Assembly (NCBI RefSeq): GCF_000381765.1
Contig: NZ_KB907075.1
Coordinates: 278,877-342,876, forward strand
Length of the DNA stretch: 64,000 nucleotides
Origin: [Zimmermannella] faecalis ATCC 13722
GTDB taxonomy: Bacteria > Actinomycetota > Actinomycetes > Actinomycetales > Microbacteriaceae
Reading direction: 5' to 3'
The translations under genes and the position numbers were made by a program. Positions 44,559 to 53,672 of the stretch are shown piece by piece (position 1 is the stretch's first letter; every line of letters starts with the position of its first letter). Below the pieces are notes generated by a model. The model worked only from the letters and a program-made list of their open reading frames with translations, was not told where the DNA came from and made no database searches.

Positions 44559-45935
44559 TTAGCCGACCGCACGCAGCGACTCGGCGGGGCTGAGGCGGGA
44601 TACGCGCCAGCCGCCGACCGCGCCGGCGATGGCCCCGGCCGCAACCGCGAGCCCGAACGCGAGCGCGACGAACCCGGCGCTGATGGGTGCGTTGAGTGTG
44701 AGCGCAGAAGCGAATGCCTCGGGCATGCCACCCTGGGGCCCACCGCCACCGGGGCCACCCGCAGCCGACGTCGTGATCGTCGGCGAGATGAGGTTGATTA
44801 CCGCGATCGCGCCGAGCCCGACGACGAGGCCAGCGGCGCCGCCGATGAGCGCCTGCACCATCGACTCGCCCGCCACCTGACGCACGATCCGGCCGTTCGA
44901 CCAGCCGATCGCCTTGAGCGTGCCGAGCTCGCGGGTGCGTCGCGCGATGCCCGAACTCGTGAACAGCACGGCGAGCCCGACCGCGACGAGGAGCACCACG
45001 ACCGACAGCCACGTGCCGAGGTTTGAGATGAGGTTCGAGGCCGTGCTCAGCGAGCCCGAGACGGTCGACGCGAGCTCCGACTGCGAGCTCACGGTCGCGT
45101 CGGGGAGCGCCTCGGCGAGCCCGGCCTGCACGGTCGAAATGTCGTTTGATGACGCGGCCTGCACGTAGATGGTTGAGATGACGTCGCCCGCGCCCGAGAG
45201 CTCCTGCGCGACGTCGAGGGGAATGTAGACGTTCGCGGCCGTGTCAGCCGAGTCGCTCGTCGACGCGACGAGTCCGACGATCTCGAAGTCTTCGCCGCCA
45301 ACCTCGAGCGTGTCGCCAACGGCGAGGTCGGCGCTCGCGGCGTACGTCTCGTCGAGCACGGCAACGTTCGTGCCGGCGTCATCGCTCGCGAGCAGGCGGC
45401 CGTCGGTCGTCGTGACCGAGCTCATCGGGCCGATCACCGACGATGGTTCGATGCCGAGCACCGAGAACGAGTCGAAGCCAAACTCGCCGCCGCCGAATCC
45501 GCCAGGTGCGGCCTGGCCCATCTCGCCCTCGCCCATTTCACCCTCGTCCGACGGCATGTCGGCTGCGTCGGGCAGCTCGTCCGAGAACGTCGAGTTGGTG
45601 AGGCTGAGCGTGCCGGTCGCCTGCGAGACGCCGTCGATGCCGAGCACGGTCGTGAGCGTCGAGGCGTCGAGCGTGCCGCGCATCCGGTCGGTCTGCAGCT
45701 GGGAGCCCTCGCGGATCGTTCCGCCCGAGACGGGCTCGGCCTGCGCGCCCGTCACGGTGAGGTCGGTGCCGACGCCGTAGACGGCCTCGAGGGAGGCGGC
45801 CTGCGCCTGGCGAACGCCGAGCGAGAGCGAGTTCACAACGATGACGAGAGCGACGGCGATCGCGAGCCCGAGGCTCACGATGATGGTCTGCTTCTTGCGA
45901 CCGCGCAGTTCGCCCGCAAGGTAGGTGCGGAACAT
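44559..45935 (-). CDS. ABC transporter permease (MacB/FtsX type)
   Basis: A 458-residue permease. One N-terminal helix (about 20-40) is followed by a large extracytoplasmic domain (45-320) containing a Gly/Met/Glu-rich loop (DEGEMGEGEMGQAAPGG, near 125-145) and three C-terminal helices (about 310-335, 365-390, 410-435). This is the mechanotransmission-type architecture of MacB/FtsX. The transported substance is unknown. The start overlaps an inverted repeat that could fold over the ribosome site. Confidence 0.9.
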   Translation of the reverse strand: MFRTYLAGELRGRKKQTIIVSLGLAIAVALVIVVNSLSLGVRQAQAASLEAVYGVGTDLTVTGAQAEPVSGGTIREGSQLQTDRMRGTLDASTLTTVLGIDGVSQATGTLSLTNSTFSDELPDAADMPSDEGEMGEGEMGQAAPGGFGGGEFGFDSFSVLGIEPSSVIGPMSSVTTTDGRLLASDDAGTNVAVLDETYAASADLAVGDTLEVGGEDFEIVGLVASTSDSADTAANVYIPLDVAQELSGAGDVISTIYVQAASSNDISTVQAGLAEALPDATVSSQSELASTVSGSLSTASNLISNLGTWLSVVVLLVAVGLAVLFTSSGIARRTRELGTLKAIGWSNGRIVRQVAGESMVQALIGGAAGLVVGLGAIAVINLISPTITTSAAGGPGGGGPQGGMPEAFASALTLNAPISAGFVALAFGLAVAAGAIAGAVGGWRVSRLSPAESLRAVG

Positions 45936-46002
45936 GGGACTCCTGGGGAGGGAGGGGAAGGAACGCCGCGACGCTATTCCCGACTCCTACGGGAGTCCCA
46001 TG
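45933..46002 (-). promoter_or_regulatory. inverted repeat that can hide the permease ribosome site
   Basis: Perfect 11-base arms CATGGGACTCC (45933-45943) and GGAGTCCCATG (45992-46002), 48 bases apart. On the minus-strand mRNA the 3' arm reads GGAGTCCCATG, which contains both the Shine-Dalgarno GGAG and the start ATG of the permease. Pairing would block translation. Confidence 0.55.
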
Positions 46003-46019
46003 CCGTACCGATGAGTTGC

Positions 46020-47063
46020 CTATGTGGCGGGCGCAACCTCAACGGTTCGCCGTTGCTGCGCGCTCTCGCGCACGGCGTCGAGCACCCGGAGCACCTCGAC
46101 GCCGTCGCCCGCGGGCACGGGGCCCTCGCCGCCCGAAGCGACCGCGGCGGCGAACGCCTCGTAGTACCGCGTGTAGTCGCCCTGCGCCGACGGCACGCGT
46201 CGCTCGCCCTCGGCGGTGCGGAGGATGCCCCAGCGCGCCTCGCGCTCGATGCCCCACGAGGCGCGAGCGGCGGCGGGCCGCGAGCCCGCGAAGATCGCGG
46301 CCGTCTGCACATCGCTGAAGTCGGAGACGTACGAGCCGGCGGTACCGTGCAGGCGGAGCTCGCGCGAGACGAGGCGCGAGAGCTTCGAGGCCGACACGTA
46401 CGACCTCGCGCCGCTCGTGTGCTCGAGGGCGATTGCGAACGCGCTGTCGGTCGGCCCCTGCTCGGTTTCGACCTCGAAGAGGTCGGCGTGCACCGCGGCT
46501 GCGGGGCCGAGCAGCTGCAGCGCCTGGTCGACGACGTGGGTGCCGAGGTCGCGCAGCAGCCCGCCCGTCGGGCCGCCCTCGAGGGTGTCCGGCTCGTCGA
46601 GGTCGAACCGCAGGTCGAGGCGCGTGATTTGCCCGAGTTCGCCCGAGTCGAGCACGCGCTTCGCAGTGACGATGTCGGTGTCTTCGCGGCGGTTGTGGAA
46701 GACGTTGAGCAGCACCCCGGCCGAGCGGGCAGCCCGCTCGAGCTCGCCCGCGGCTTCGGCGCTCGGGGCGAATGGCTTGTCGGCAATGACGTGGAGCCCC
46801 TGCGCGACCGCCTCGAGCACGAGGGCGCGGCGCGTCTGCGGCGGGGTCGAGATCGCGACGGCATCGACACCGGCGTCGATGAGGTCGTCGAGGGTGGGGT
46901 ACACCGCCACACCGGGCAGGTCGGCGCGCACGAGCGCGGCGCGCTTCGGCGAGCGCGTGACGACGCCGACGAGGTCGATGCCCTCGGCGGCCTCGAGGTA
47001 CGGGGCATGGAACCAGCGCCCGCCGGTGCCGTAGCCAATGAGTCCTACGCGAAGGTTCGTCAT
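46020..47063 (-). CDS. Gfo/Idh/MocA family oxidoreductase
   Basis: A 347-residue NAD(P)-dependent dehydrogenase. The Rossmann motif is VGLIGYGTGGRWFHAPYL at 5-22; then VAISTPPQTRRALVLEA and VIADKPFAPSAEAA with the catalytic lysine of the EKP-type motif (here DKP). A C-terminal alpha/beta domain follows. The substrate is probably a sugar or polyol but is not determined. The mRNA is likely leaderless. It is divergent from the AI-2E permease. Confidence 0.9.
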   Translation of the reverse strand: MTNLRVGLIGYGTGGRWFHAPYLEAAEGIDLVGVVTRSPKRAALVRADLPGVAVYPTLDDLIDAGVDAVAISTPPQTRRALVLEAVAQGLHVIADKPFAPSAEAAGELERAARSAGVLLNVFHNRREDTDIVTAKRVLDSGELGQITRLDLRFDLDEPDTLEGGPTGGLLRDLGTHVVDQALQLLGPAAAVHADLFEVETEQGPTDSAFAIALEHTSGARSYVSASKLSRLVSRELRLHGTAGSYVSDFSDVQTAAIFAGSRPAAARASWGIEREARWGILRTAEGERRVPSAQGDYTRYYEAFAAAVASGGEGPVPAGDGVEVLRVLDAVRESAQQRRTVEVAPAT

Positions 47064-47069
47064 GGCAGA

Positions 47070-47075
47070 ATGATA
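47070..47075 (-). promoter_or_regulatory. -10 element of the oxidoreductase gene (leaderless)
   Basis: Minus-strand TATCAT, six bases before the ATG. Confidence 0.5.
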
Positions 47076-47128
47076 GGACAAAGCATCCACGTGGTCGAGC
47101 ATTCTGTTTCGCGGTCATTTGCGCGGCG

Positions 47129-47134
47129 TAAACT
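47129..47134 (+). promoter_or_regulatory. -10 element of the AI-2E-family gene
   Basis: TAAACT about 31 bases before the ATG at 47166; the resulting leader keeps the GGAAGGG ribosome site. Confidence 0.4.
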
Positions 47135-47165
47135 CCCTGGGAACTTGTTGCAGGGAAGGGCATGG

Positions 47166-48302
47166 ATGCACGAGCAGGCGGGGGAGCGCGCCGACGGCGT
47201 GCGCGGCGGGTCGCGCGCACTCACGGCGATTGCGATCGTCGTGCTCTCGATGATCGGCCTCGTGCTGCTGCAGCAGATTCAGGGCTTCGTGACGCCGATC
47301 TTCCTCGGCGTCAATCTCGTGCTCGCGGTGTCGCCGCTCATGCACTGGCTGATTCGTCACCACGTGCCCCGGCTCGTGTCGGTGCTCATCGCTGGCGTCG
47401 TCGTCTACGGCCTGTTGCTCGCGTTCGTCGCGCTGCTCGCGTGGTCGATCGCGCTGCTCATCCAAGAGCTGCCGAAGTACGGCGGCCGGTTCCAAGACCT
47501 CTACGTCACGCTGCTCAACTGGGTCGAGAGCTTCGGCATCTCGCAAGACCAGGTGATGCAGCAGCTCCAGGGTGTGTTCTCACCCTCGGCGATCGTCTCG
47601 GTGCTACAGGGCCTCGCGAGCAACGTCGGCGGCGTGCTCTCGCTGCTCGCGACGCTCGCGGTGATCATCTTCTTCCTCCTCTTTGATGCGATGAGCTTCG
47701 AGCGACGCGTGCGCACGATCCGCGACGTTCGCCCGAGCCTCGGCGTCGCGCTCGACTCGTTCTCGCAGGGCGTCGCCCGATACTGGATCGTCACGACCGT
47801 GTTCGGTCTCATCGTCGCGGCGTTCGACGTCGTCGCGCTCGAGATGCTCGGGGTACCGCTCGCGCTCGTGTGGGGCGTGTTCTCGTTCCTCACCAACTAC
47901 ATCCCGAACATCGGGTTCGTGATCGGCATGGTGCCGCCCGTGCTCATGGCCTTGCTCGCAAACGGCTGGGTGAACGCGCTCATCGTGCTGGCGGTGTGGA
48001 GCATCATCAACTTCGTGATTCAGTCGCTCATTCAGCCGAAGTTTGCGGGCGAGGCGGTGGGTGTTACGCCGACGGTCTCGTTCGTCTCGCTGCTCGTGTG
48101 GGCGTTCGCGCTCGGCCCCGTCGGCGCGCTGCTCGCACTGCCCGCGACGCTGCTCGTGAAGGCGCTGCTCGTCGACTCCGACCCGCACAACCGCTGGATC
48201 AACCTCCTCGTCGACGCGCGCCCCGACCTCGACGCTCGGCGGCCGATGTTCAAGCCCGACCCCGAGCAGCCGTCGCCGCCTCGCGTCGGAGACGACGCAT
48301 GA
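47166..48302 (+). CDS. AI-2E family transporter (PerM/TqsA type)
   Basis: A 378-residue membrane protein with about seven helices. The conserved C-terminal part includes SFLTNYIPNIGFVIGMVPPV and IQPKFAGEAVGVTPTVSFVS, typical of the AI-2E exporter family. Members may be antiporters or signal exporters; the substrate is open. The ATG at 47166 is supported by GGAAGGG. It overlaps the next gene by ATGA. Confidence 0.9.
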   Translation: MHEQAGERADGVRGGSRALTAIAIVVLSMIGLVLLQQIQGFVTPIFLGVNLVLAVSPLMHWLIRHHVPRLVSVLIAGVVVYGLLLAFVALLAWSIALLIQELPKYGGRFQDLYVTLLNWVESFGISQDQVMQQLQGVFSPSAIVSVLQGLASNVGGVLSLLATLAVIIFFLLFDAMSFERRVRTIRDVRPSLGVALDSFSQGVARYWIVTTVFGLIVAAFDVVALEMLGVPLALVWGVFSFLTNYIPNIGFVIGMVPPVLMALLANGWVNALIVLAVWSIINFVIQSLIQPKFAGEAVGVTPTVSFVSLLVWAFALGPVGALLALPATLLVKALLVDSDPHNRWINLLVDARPDLDARRPMFKPDPEQPSPPRVGDDA

Positions 48303-48943
48303 GCGCAACACGCGCCGAGCCCGGCATCGACCCACCTACCTCGGTGCGCAAGCGCATCGGTGTCGGCGCCCTCATCGGGGTCGGCACCGTCATCTTTGCG
48401 CTCGTCGTGTGGCTCGCGTTCTCGCTCGGGTTTCAGCGGCTGCGCGCCGACCTCGACATCGAGATGAAGACCGCCGTCAATGATGTGCCCGAGGTGGAGT
48501 TCCAAGCGGGGAACCAGGGCTGGGAAGAGGTCGACGACCGCGACGCGGCATTCGAGCACCAGTACGTCAACATCACGAAAGACGGCGACAGCCTCTGCAT
48601 GTTCGCGTGGGAGACCGGGCGATACGACGATGACATCGTGCAGGTGCCGAACGAGCTCAACGATCTCGGCGCGACCGAGTTCATTCTCGAGCGGCTCGGC
48701 TACGAGCAGGGTGGCAAGAGCTCGGTGCAGGTCGAGACGTCGAGCAAGCTCACGCTCGAGCTCATCTACGACCAGCACGTGCAAGACAACGAGCTCGCCG
48801 TCGCGACCGCGGTGCGGGCGTTCACGGGCTCGGGGCACTACGTCGTGTTCATTCTCACGTGTGACAACGAGGCCGTGCTGAATGAGTCCCTCATGATGAG
48901 CGCGCTCGGCGACGTTGAGATCGAGCTCGTTCCCGCGAGCTAG
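48299..48943 (+). CDS. membrane-anchored protein with a two-cysteine outer domain, copy 1
   Basis: A 214-residue protein: short cytoplasmic head, one helix (about 20-44, GVGALIGVGTVIFALVVWLA) and an outer domain of about 160 residues. The domain has one cysteine near its start (SLCMFAW) and one near its end (FILTCDNE), possibly a disulfide. The same arrangement appears in the next two genes. Function unknown. Translationally coupled to the AI-2E gene. Confidence 0.75.
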   Translation: MSATRAEPGIDPPTSVRKRIGVGALIGVGTVIFALVVWLAFSLGFQRLRADLDIEMKTAVNDVPEVEFQAGNQGWEEVDDRDAAFEHQYVNITKDGDSLCMFAWETGRYDDDIVQVPNELNDLGATEFILERLGYEQGGKSSVQVETSSKLTLELIYDQHVQDNELAVATAVRAFTGSGHYVVFILTCDNEAVLNESLMMSALGDVEIELVPAS

Positions 48944-49051
48944 CCGAATGTCGCACCTAGGGCGGATGGGGTGCGGCGAGGCCGCTTGATATAAACGTTG
49001 ACGTACACCTCGATTTTTCGAGCGCCAGTCCCAATGTTTGTGAGGAATCGC

Positions 49052-50074
49052 ATGTCGAACCAGTTCCCTCCCACCGGCAACGGCCAGGGTGACGCCCAGA
49101 ACCCCGGGCAGTTCCAGAACCCGAACCAGTCGGGCGGCTACGGCGCTCCCGAGCAGTCGAACAGTGGCTACGGCGCTTCGACCGGTGGTTACCAGGGCTA
49201 CCAGCCCCAGTCGGGCTACCAGGGTTACGGCAGCCCCGACCAGAACCAGCAGGGCCAGCAGAGCGGCTACGGGTCGTACGACCAGGGCCAGCAGTCGAGC
49301 GGCGGCTACGGTGGCTACGGTCAGCAGTCGGGCGGCGGATACGGCGGGTACGGCCAGCAAGACCAGCAGGGCCAGGGCGGCCAGCAGGTCTACGGCGCCG
49401 CGAACACCGGCTACGGTCAGCCCGGCCAGGGCCAGCAGCCCGGTCAGCCGTACGGCGGCGCCTACGGCGGTGGCTACGGTGAGCAGCCCCCGCAGGGCGG
49501 CAAGAAGAAGGGTTTCCCGGTCTGGGCCTGGATTGTCACCGGCGTCGTCGTGCTCGCGCTCATCGGCGGGGGCATCTGGGGCGGCATCGCCATCTTCGGT
49601 GGCGGCAACGACTACAACATTGAGTCCGACAAGACCGTCTCTGACGTCGACGTCGACTACAAGGGCGACTGGGAAGACTACGGCCAGGGCTCGTACATGA
49701 ACGACGACATGACGTGCGTCTACTACGCGGGCTTCGAGAGCGGCGTGACGGGCATCGACCCCGATGACGTCGAGGGCAGCATGCAGGATGCGGTCGAAGA
49801 GGCGGCTGGCTCGAGCAGCGGCACGAGCGTGACCGCCGAGAAGCTCCAGAACATCGACAAGGCTGACACCGAGGGCGTCAACGTCGAGTTCGTGCTCTAC
49901 GAGATCGCTCCCGAGTCGGGCGAAGGCGTCGGCTACATGGCGCTGCACCCGTTCTCGGACTCGGGCGAGATGCTCATGATGGCGGGCATCTGCCAGGGCA
50001 GCGGCGACATCGATGAGGACACCTTCAAGGACATGATGGCGGACACCGACTTCACGCTCCACCCCGAAGACTAA
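49052..50074 (+). CDS. membrane-anchored protein with Gly/Gln/Tyr-rich tail and two-cysteine outer domain, copy 2
   Basis: A 340-residue protein. Residues 1-148 are low complexity, dominated by YG, GQ and QQ (for example QQSGGGYGGYGQQDQQGQ), with no hydrophobic core. KKKGFPVWAW then leads into one helix (about 155-180). The outer domain has cysteines in MTCVYYAG and AGICQGS. The head would be cytoplasmic and resembles aggregation-prone or phase-separating sequence. GAGGAATC precedes the ATG. Function unknown. Confidence 0.8.
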   Translation: MSNQFPPTGNGQGDAQNPGQFQNPNQSGGYGAPEQSNSGYGASTGGYQGYQPQSGYQGYGSPDQNQQGQQSGYGSYDQGQQSSGGYGGYGQQSGGGYGGYGQQDQQGQGGQQVYGAANTGYGQPGQGQQPGQPYGGAYGGGYGEQPPQGGKKKGFPVWAWIVTGVVVLALIGGGIWGGIAIFGGGNDYNIESDKTVSDVDVDYKGDWEDYGQGSYMNDDMTCVYYAGFESGVTGIDPDDVEGSMQDAVEEAAGSSSGTSVTAEKLQNIDKADTEGVNVEFVLYEIAPESGEGVGYMALHPFSDSGEMLMMAGICQGSGDIDEDTFKDMMADTDFTLHPED

Positions 50075-50103
50075 GCACCGAAGCGCCAACGAAGGAGACG
50101 CCA

Positions 50104-51138
50104 GTGTCGAACCAATTCCCGCCTTCGGGCTACGGAGCATCGTCGAACGACGGTGGCGAAGAGAACGGCCGCCAGGTCTTCGGATCGCAGAACGAGTACA
50201 ACCAGTACGGCAGCAATGACTACGGCTCGTACTCGGGCGACCAGTACGCCTCGCAAGGCGACAACTACGCGTCTCAGGGCGACGCCGGCCAGTACGGCCA
50301 GCAGCAGAACTACGGTCAGCAGCCGCAGTATGGGCAGCAGCCGCAGTATGGGCAGCAGGGTTACGGCCAGCAGGACTACGCCCAGCAGCCGCAGCAGTAC
50401 GGCGGGCAGCCGCAGGCAGCGCCCGCCTACGGCAACTACGGTGACGGCGCCCCCGGCCAGCAGAACCCCACCCCGCCGAAGAAGAAGGGCCCCGCGCCCT
50501 GGGTGTTTGTGCTGGTCGGCGTCGCCGCGGTCGCCCTCGTCGGTGGCGGTATCTGGGGCGGCATCGCGCTGTTTGGCGGTGGCGGCAATGACGACCGGAA
50601 CACGGCCGACGATGGCAACGGTGGCGAAAACGGGAACGGTGGCGAGGAGAACGGCGGCGGCGAGAACGGTGGCGGCGACACCGTCGACTACCCTCTCTCG
50701 AACACCGACCCGGTCACCAGCGTCAGCGTGACCTACAACGGCTCGTGGGAGAGCCAGGACGTGCAGGGGCAGGAGCTGTTCTACAACGACGACAGCACCT
50801 GCACCTACCTCACCTCGTATGTGCCCTCGGTCGCCGCCGGTACCGACTTCGACCCCGACGATGTCGCGTCGTCGCTCAACGTGTACCTCAACACCGACAC
50901 CACCGGGTACGAGCTCGACAACGCGGGCACGACCACGGCGACCGACACGAATGGCGTCACGATCGAGCTCGGTACGGTCTCGTTCACCGAAGACACCTAC
51001 AACTCGGCCGGCCTGCTCACGGTGCACGCGTTCGAGGATGACCTGCTCATGTACCAGATCACCTGCAGCGACCGCATGCCCGACGCGAGCGAGCTTGACG
51101 AGCTCATTGCCGAGACCGACACGACCCTCACCGAGTAG
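50104..51138 (+). CDS. membrane-anchored protein with Gly/Gln/Tyr-rich tail and two-cysteine outer domain, copy 3
   Basis: A 344-residue paralogue of the preceding gene. Both open with MSNQFPP. Residues 1-125 are low complexity (NYGQQPQYGQQPQYGQQ), partly encoded by an exact 18-base tandem duplication (50317-50334 and 50335-50352). One helix at about 132-157 is followed by an Asn/Gly/Glu-rich spacer and an outer domain with cysteines in STCTYLTS and QITCSDR. The start is GTG with AAGGAGAC upstream. Function unknown. Confidence 0.8.
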   Translation: MSNQFPPSGYGASSNDGGEENGRQVFGSQNEYNQYGSNDYGSYSGDQYASQGDNYASQGDAGQYGQQQNYGQQPQYGQQPQYGQQGYGQQDYAQQPQQYGGQPQAAPAYGNYGDGAPGQQNPTPPKKKGPAPWVFVLVGVAAVALVGGGIWGGIALFGGGGNDDRNTADDGNGGENGNGGEENGGGENGGGDTVDYPLSNTDPVTSVSVTYNGSWESQDVQGQELFYNDDSTCTYLTSYVPSVAAGTDFDPDDVASSLNVYLNTDTTGYELDNAGTTTATDTNGVTIELGTVSFTEDTYNSAGLLTVHAFEDDLLMYQITCSDRMPDASELDELIAETDTTLTE

Positions 51139-51223
51139 CGGCCGACGTCCGGCGGCGCCCCTCACTCGGCGTAGCTGGGTAGACTGATCCCCAACGAGGT
51201 TTTTACAGTTCGGGGAGGATCGC

Positions 51224-51895
51224 ATGTCGAGTACGGCGGCCGCAGCGAAGGGCGACGACACGCTTCGGAATCTTCCCGAGAGCCTCTGGATCTCGATCCT
51301 GCTCCGGGCGTTGCCGGCGATTATCGGCGCGCTCGTGATCACGTTTACCCAAGACCACAACGCTCGGTTCGGCTTCGCCGTGTTCGGCGCGGTCGTGCTC
51401 TGGAGCGCGATCATCATCGGCTTCGAAGTCGTCGGCATCAAGGGTCACCCCACGCGCGTGTTCGTGGCGGTGCGGAGCCTGCTCGGCGCCCTCGCCGGCG
51501 GCTTTTCGCTGTTCATGGCGACGGGTGGCCACGACTGGGCGACCGCGGGGAGCTTCATTCTCACGGTCGCGATCTGGGGCATCGTCACCGGGCTCATCGA
51601 GCTCGTCGCTGCCTACGTCAGCCGTAAGCACGCGCTCTACGCGAGCGAAATCCTCATCGCGGGCGCGCTCACGATGCTGCTCGGCATCGCCGTCGCCCTG
51701 GTGCCGCCGGAGCTGAACGACGCGTACGGCGGGCACGAGAACGTTGAGGGCTCGCTGACCGCCGACGTGCAGTCGATCGGGTTCGTCGGCGCCTACTTCG
51801 CGCTGCTCGGAGTGTTGTTGGTCGTTGAAGCAATCAGCCTGCGGGCGGCGCTGCGGCGCCGGCAGCTCGGGGCGAAGGAAGGAGCTGTCGCGTGA
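51224..51895 (+). CDS. HdeD/DUF308-like membrane protein
   Basis: A 223-residue protein with six predicted helices arranged as repeated helix pairs. Features such as RALPAIIGALVITF, AVFGAVVLWSAIIIGFE and GALTMLLGIAVALV resemble DUF308/HdeD proteins. Function unknown; acid-stress roles are known for E. coli HdeD only. A TAGACT -10 candidate is at 51180, and GGGGAGGA precedes the ATG. It overlaps the next gene by four bases. Confidence 0.6.
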   Translation: MSSTAAAAKGDDTLRNLPESLWISILLRALPAIIGALVITFTQDHNARFGFAVFGAVVLWSAIIIGFEVVGIKGHPTRVFVAVRSLLGALAGGFSLFMATGGHDWATAGSFILTVAIWGIVTGLIELVAAYVSRKHALYASEILIAGALTMLLGIAVALVPPELNDAYGGHENVEGSLTADVQSIGFVGAYFALLGVLLVVEAISLRAALRRRQLGAKEGAVA

Positions 51896-52284
51896 GCGAT
51901 GCGAACGCGAACGACCACGACGAGCAGCAGAAGAAACGGCAGCGCAAGGCGCTCATGAAACCGTTCGAGGTCGTCGTCATTGCGGCGGCCTCGGGTCTGT
52001 TCACGCTGCTCGTGGTGCTGCTCACGGTGAAGGATTTCGGCCTCGGTCTCATCTTCGCCGGTATCGCGATGGTCGCCGTCTTCGTCGTCATGGGGCTGCT
52101 GCTGCTCAACTACAAGCCGAACCCCGACGTGCCGGTCTACCTCGACCGGCACCTCTACGACTCCGACGAGCCCGGGGCGAAGGGTGCCGCCTGGCGCCCC
52201 TACGACGGCATTGTCGAGGCTGAGGAGGCTGCCGCCGACGCCGAGGCCGGCGACGCCCCCAAGCCCGAGAAGCCCGAGAGCTAG
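51892..52284 (+). CDS. small membrane protein, 130 aa
   Basis: Two helices (about 28-48 and 50-72) flanked by a basic head (EQQKKRQRKALMKPFE) and an acidic, Ala/Glu-rich tail (AEEAAADAEAGDAPKPEKPES). The GTG start overlaps the stop of the preceding gene. Its end overlaps the 3' end of purB on the other strand by four bases. I do not recognise the family. Confidence 0.65.
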   Translation: MSDANANDHDEQQKKRQRKALMKPFEVVVIAAASGLFTLLVVLLTVKDFGLGLIFAGIAMVAVFVVMGLLLLNYKPNPDVPVYLDRHLYDSDEPGAKGAAWRPYDGIVEAEEAAADAEAGDAPKPEKPES

Positions 52285-53660
52285 AGCCGCTCGACGAGCT
52301 GCTCCGACCGCCCCGTGTATCCACCCGGGGTGAGGTCGCGCAGGCGCGCCTTCGCGTCGTCGCCGATGTCGAGCCCGTCGACGAACTCGATGAGCTCGTC
52401 GCGGCCAACCGCGTGGCCGCGGGTGAGCTCCTTGAGCACGGCGTACGGGTCTTCGATCTGCGAGCGGCCCGCGACGATCTCGGCGCGAATGACGGTCTGG
52501 ATCGCCTCGGCGAGCACCTCCCAGTTGCCGTCGAGCTCGCGGTCGAGCACCTCGGGGTTCACGGCGAGCTCGCCGAGCCCGCGGCGCACGTTGTCGATCG
52601 CGAGCAGCGAGTGGCCGAAGCCGACGCCGATGTTGCGCTGCGACGACGAGTCGGTGAGGTCGCGCTGCATGCGCGAGGTGACGAGCGTCGCCGCGAGCGA
52701 GTCGAGCACGGCGCACGAGAGCTCGAGGTTCGACTCGGCGTTCTCGAAGCGAATCGGGTTGATCTTGTGCGGCATCGTCGACGACCCGGTCGCGCCCGGT
52801 TGCGGGATCTGCTTGAAGATGCCGCGCTGAATGTACTGCCACACGTCGGTGCAGAAGTTGTGCAGCACGCGGTTGAAGTGCGCGATGTCGCTGTAGAGCT
52901 CGGCCTGCCAGTCGTGCGACTCGATCTGGGTCGTGAGGGGGTTCCAGATGAGCCCGAGGGATGCGGTGAAGTCGTCGGCGGCCTGCTCCCAGTCGAACTC
53001 GGGGTTTGCGACGAGGTGCGCGGCGAAGTTGCCGGTCGCGCCCGCCCACTTGCCGAGGTACTCCTGCGACTCGACGCGGCGCAGCACGCGGCCGAGGCGG
53101 TGAGCCACGACGGCGAGCTCCTTGCCGAGCGTCGTCGGGGTCGCCGGCTGACCGTGCGTGAGCGAGAGCATCGGCTGCGCCCGCTGCGCGCTGGCGAGGT
53201 CGGCGATCTGGGCGACGAGGTCGCGCGCGGCCGGCAGCCACACCTGCTCGACGGCGTCACGGATCGTGAGCGCGTACGAGGTGTTGTTGATGTCTTCCGA
53301 CGTGCAGCCGAAGTGCGTGAGCTCCTCGACGCCCTCGAGCCCGAGCGCGCGCAGCTGGTCGCGCACGTAGTACTCGACCGCCTTCACGTCGTGGCGGGTG
53401 CGCGCCTCGATCTCGGCGAGCGCGTCGATCGCGCGCTGGTCGAACTCGTCGACGACGGCGCGCAGTCGCGCCTTCTGGTAGTCATCGAGCGCCGCAGCGC
53501 CGAACATGCCCGCGTCGGTGAGGTAGATGAGCCACTCGATCTCGACGCGCACGCGGGCGCGGTTGAGCGCGGCCTCGCTGAGGTGCTCGCCGATGGGCGC
53601 CACCGCCTTGTAGTACCGATTGTCGAGAGGGCTGATCAGCTGCGGGGGCAGGGGGCTCAT
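52281..53660 (-). CDS. purB: adenylosuccinate lyase
   Basis: A 459-residue fumarase-superfamily enzyme that acts twice in purine synthesis (SAICAR to AICAR and adenylosuccinate to AMP). The signature GSSTMPHKINPIRFENAES (core SSTMPHKINP) carries the flexible catalytic loop. THFGCTSEDINNTSYA and LTHGQPATPTT hold other active-site residues. The N-terminus (LPPQLISPLDNRYY) is of the longer E. coli-like type. The phosphatase gene lies 12 bases downstream. Confidence 0.96.
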   Translation of the reverse strand: MSPLPPQLISPLDNRYYKAVAPIGEHLSEAALNRARVRVEIEWLIYLTDAGMFGAAALDDYQKARLRAVVDEFDQRAIDALAEIEARTRHDVKAVEYYVRDQLRALGLEGVEELTHFGCTSEDINNTSYALTIRDAVEQVWLPAARDLVAQIADLASAQRAQPMLSLTHGQPATPTTLGKELAVVAHRLGRVLRRVESQEYLGKWAGATGNFAAHLVANPEFDWEQAADDFTASLGLIWNPLTTQIESHDWQAELYSDIAHFNRVLHNFCTDVWQYIQRGIFKQIPQPGATGSSTMPHKINPIRFENAESNLELSCAVLDSLAATLVTSRMQRDLTDSSSQRNIGVGFGHSLLAIDNVRRGLGELAVNPEVLDRELDGNWEVLAEAIQTVIRAEIVAGRSQIEDPYAVLKELTRGHAVGRDELIEFVDGLDIGDDAKARLRDLTPGGYTGRSEQLVERL

Positions 53661-53672
53661 CGGGGCTCCGTT

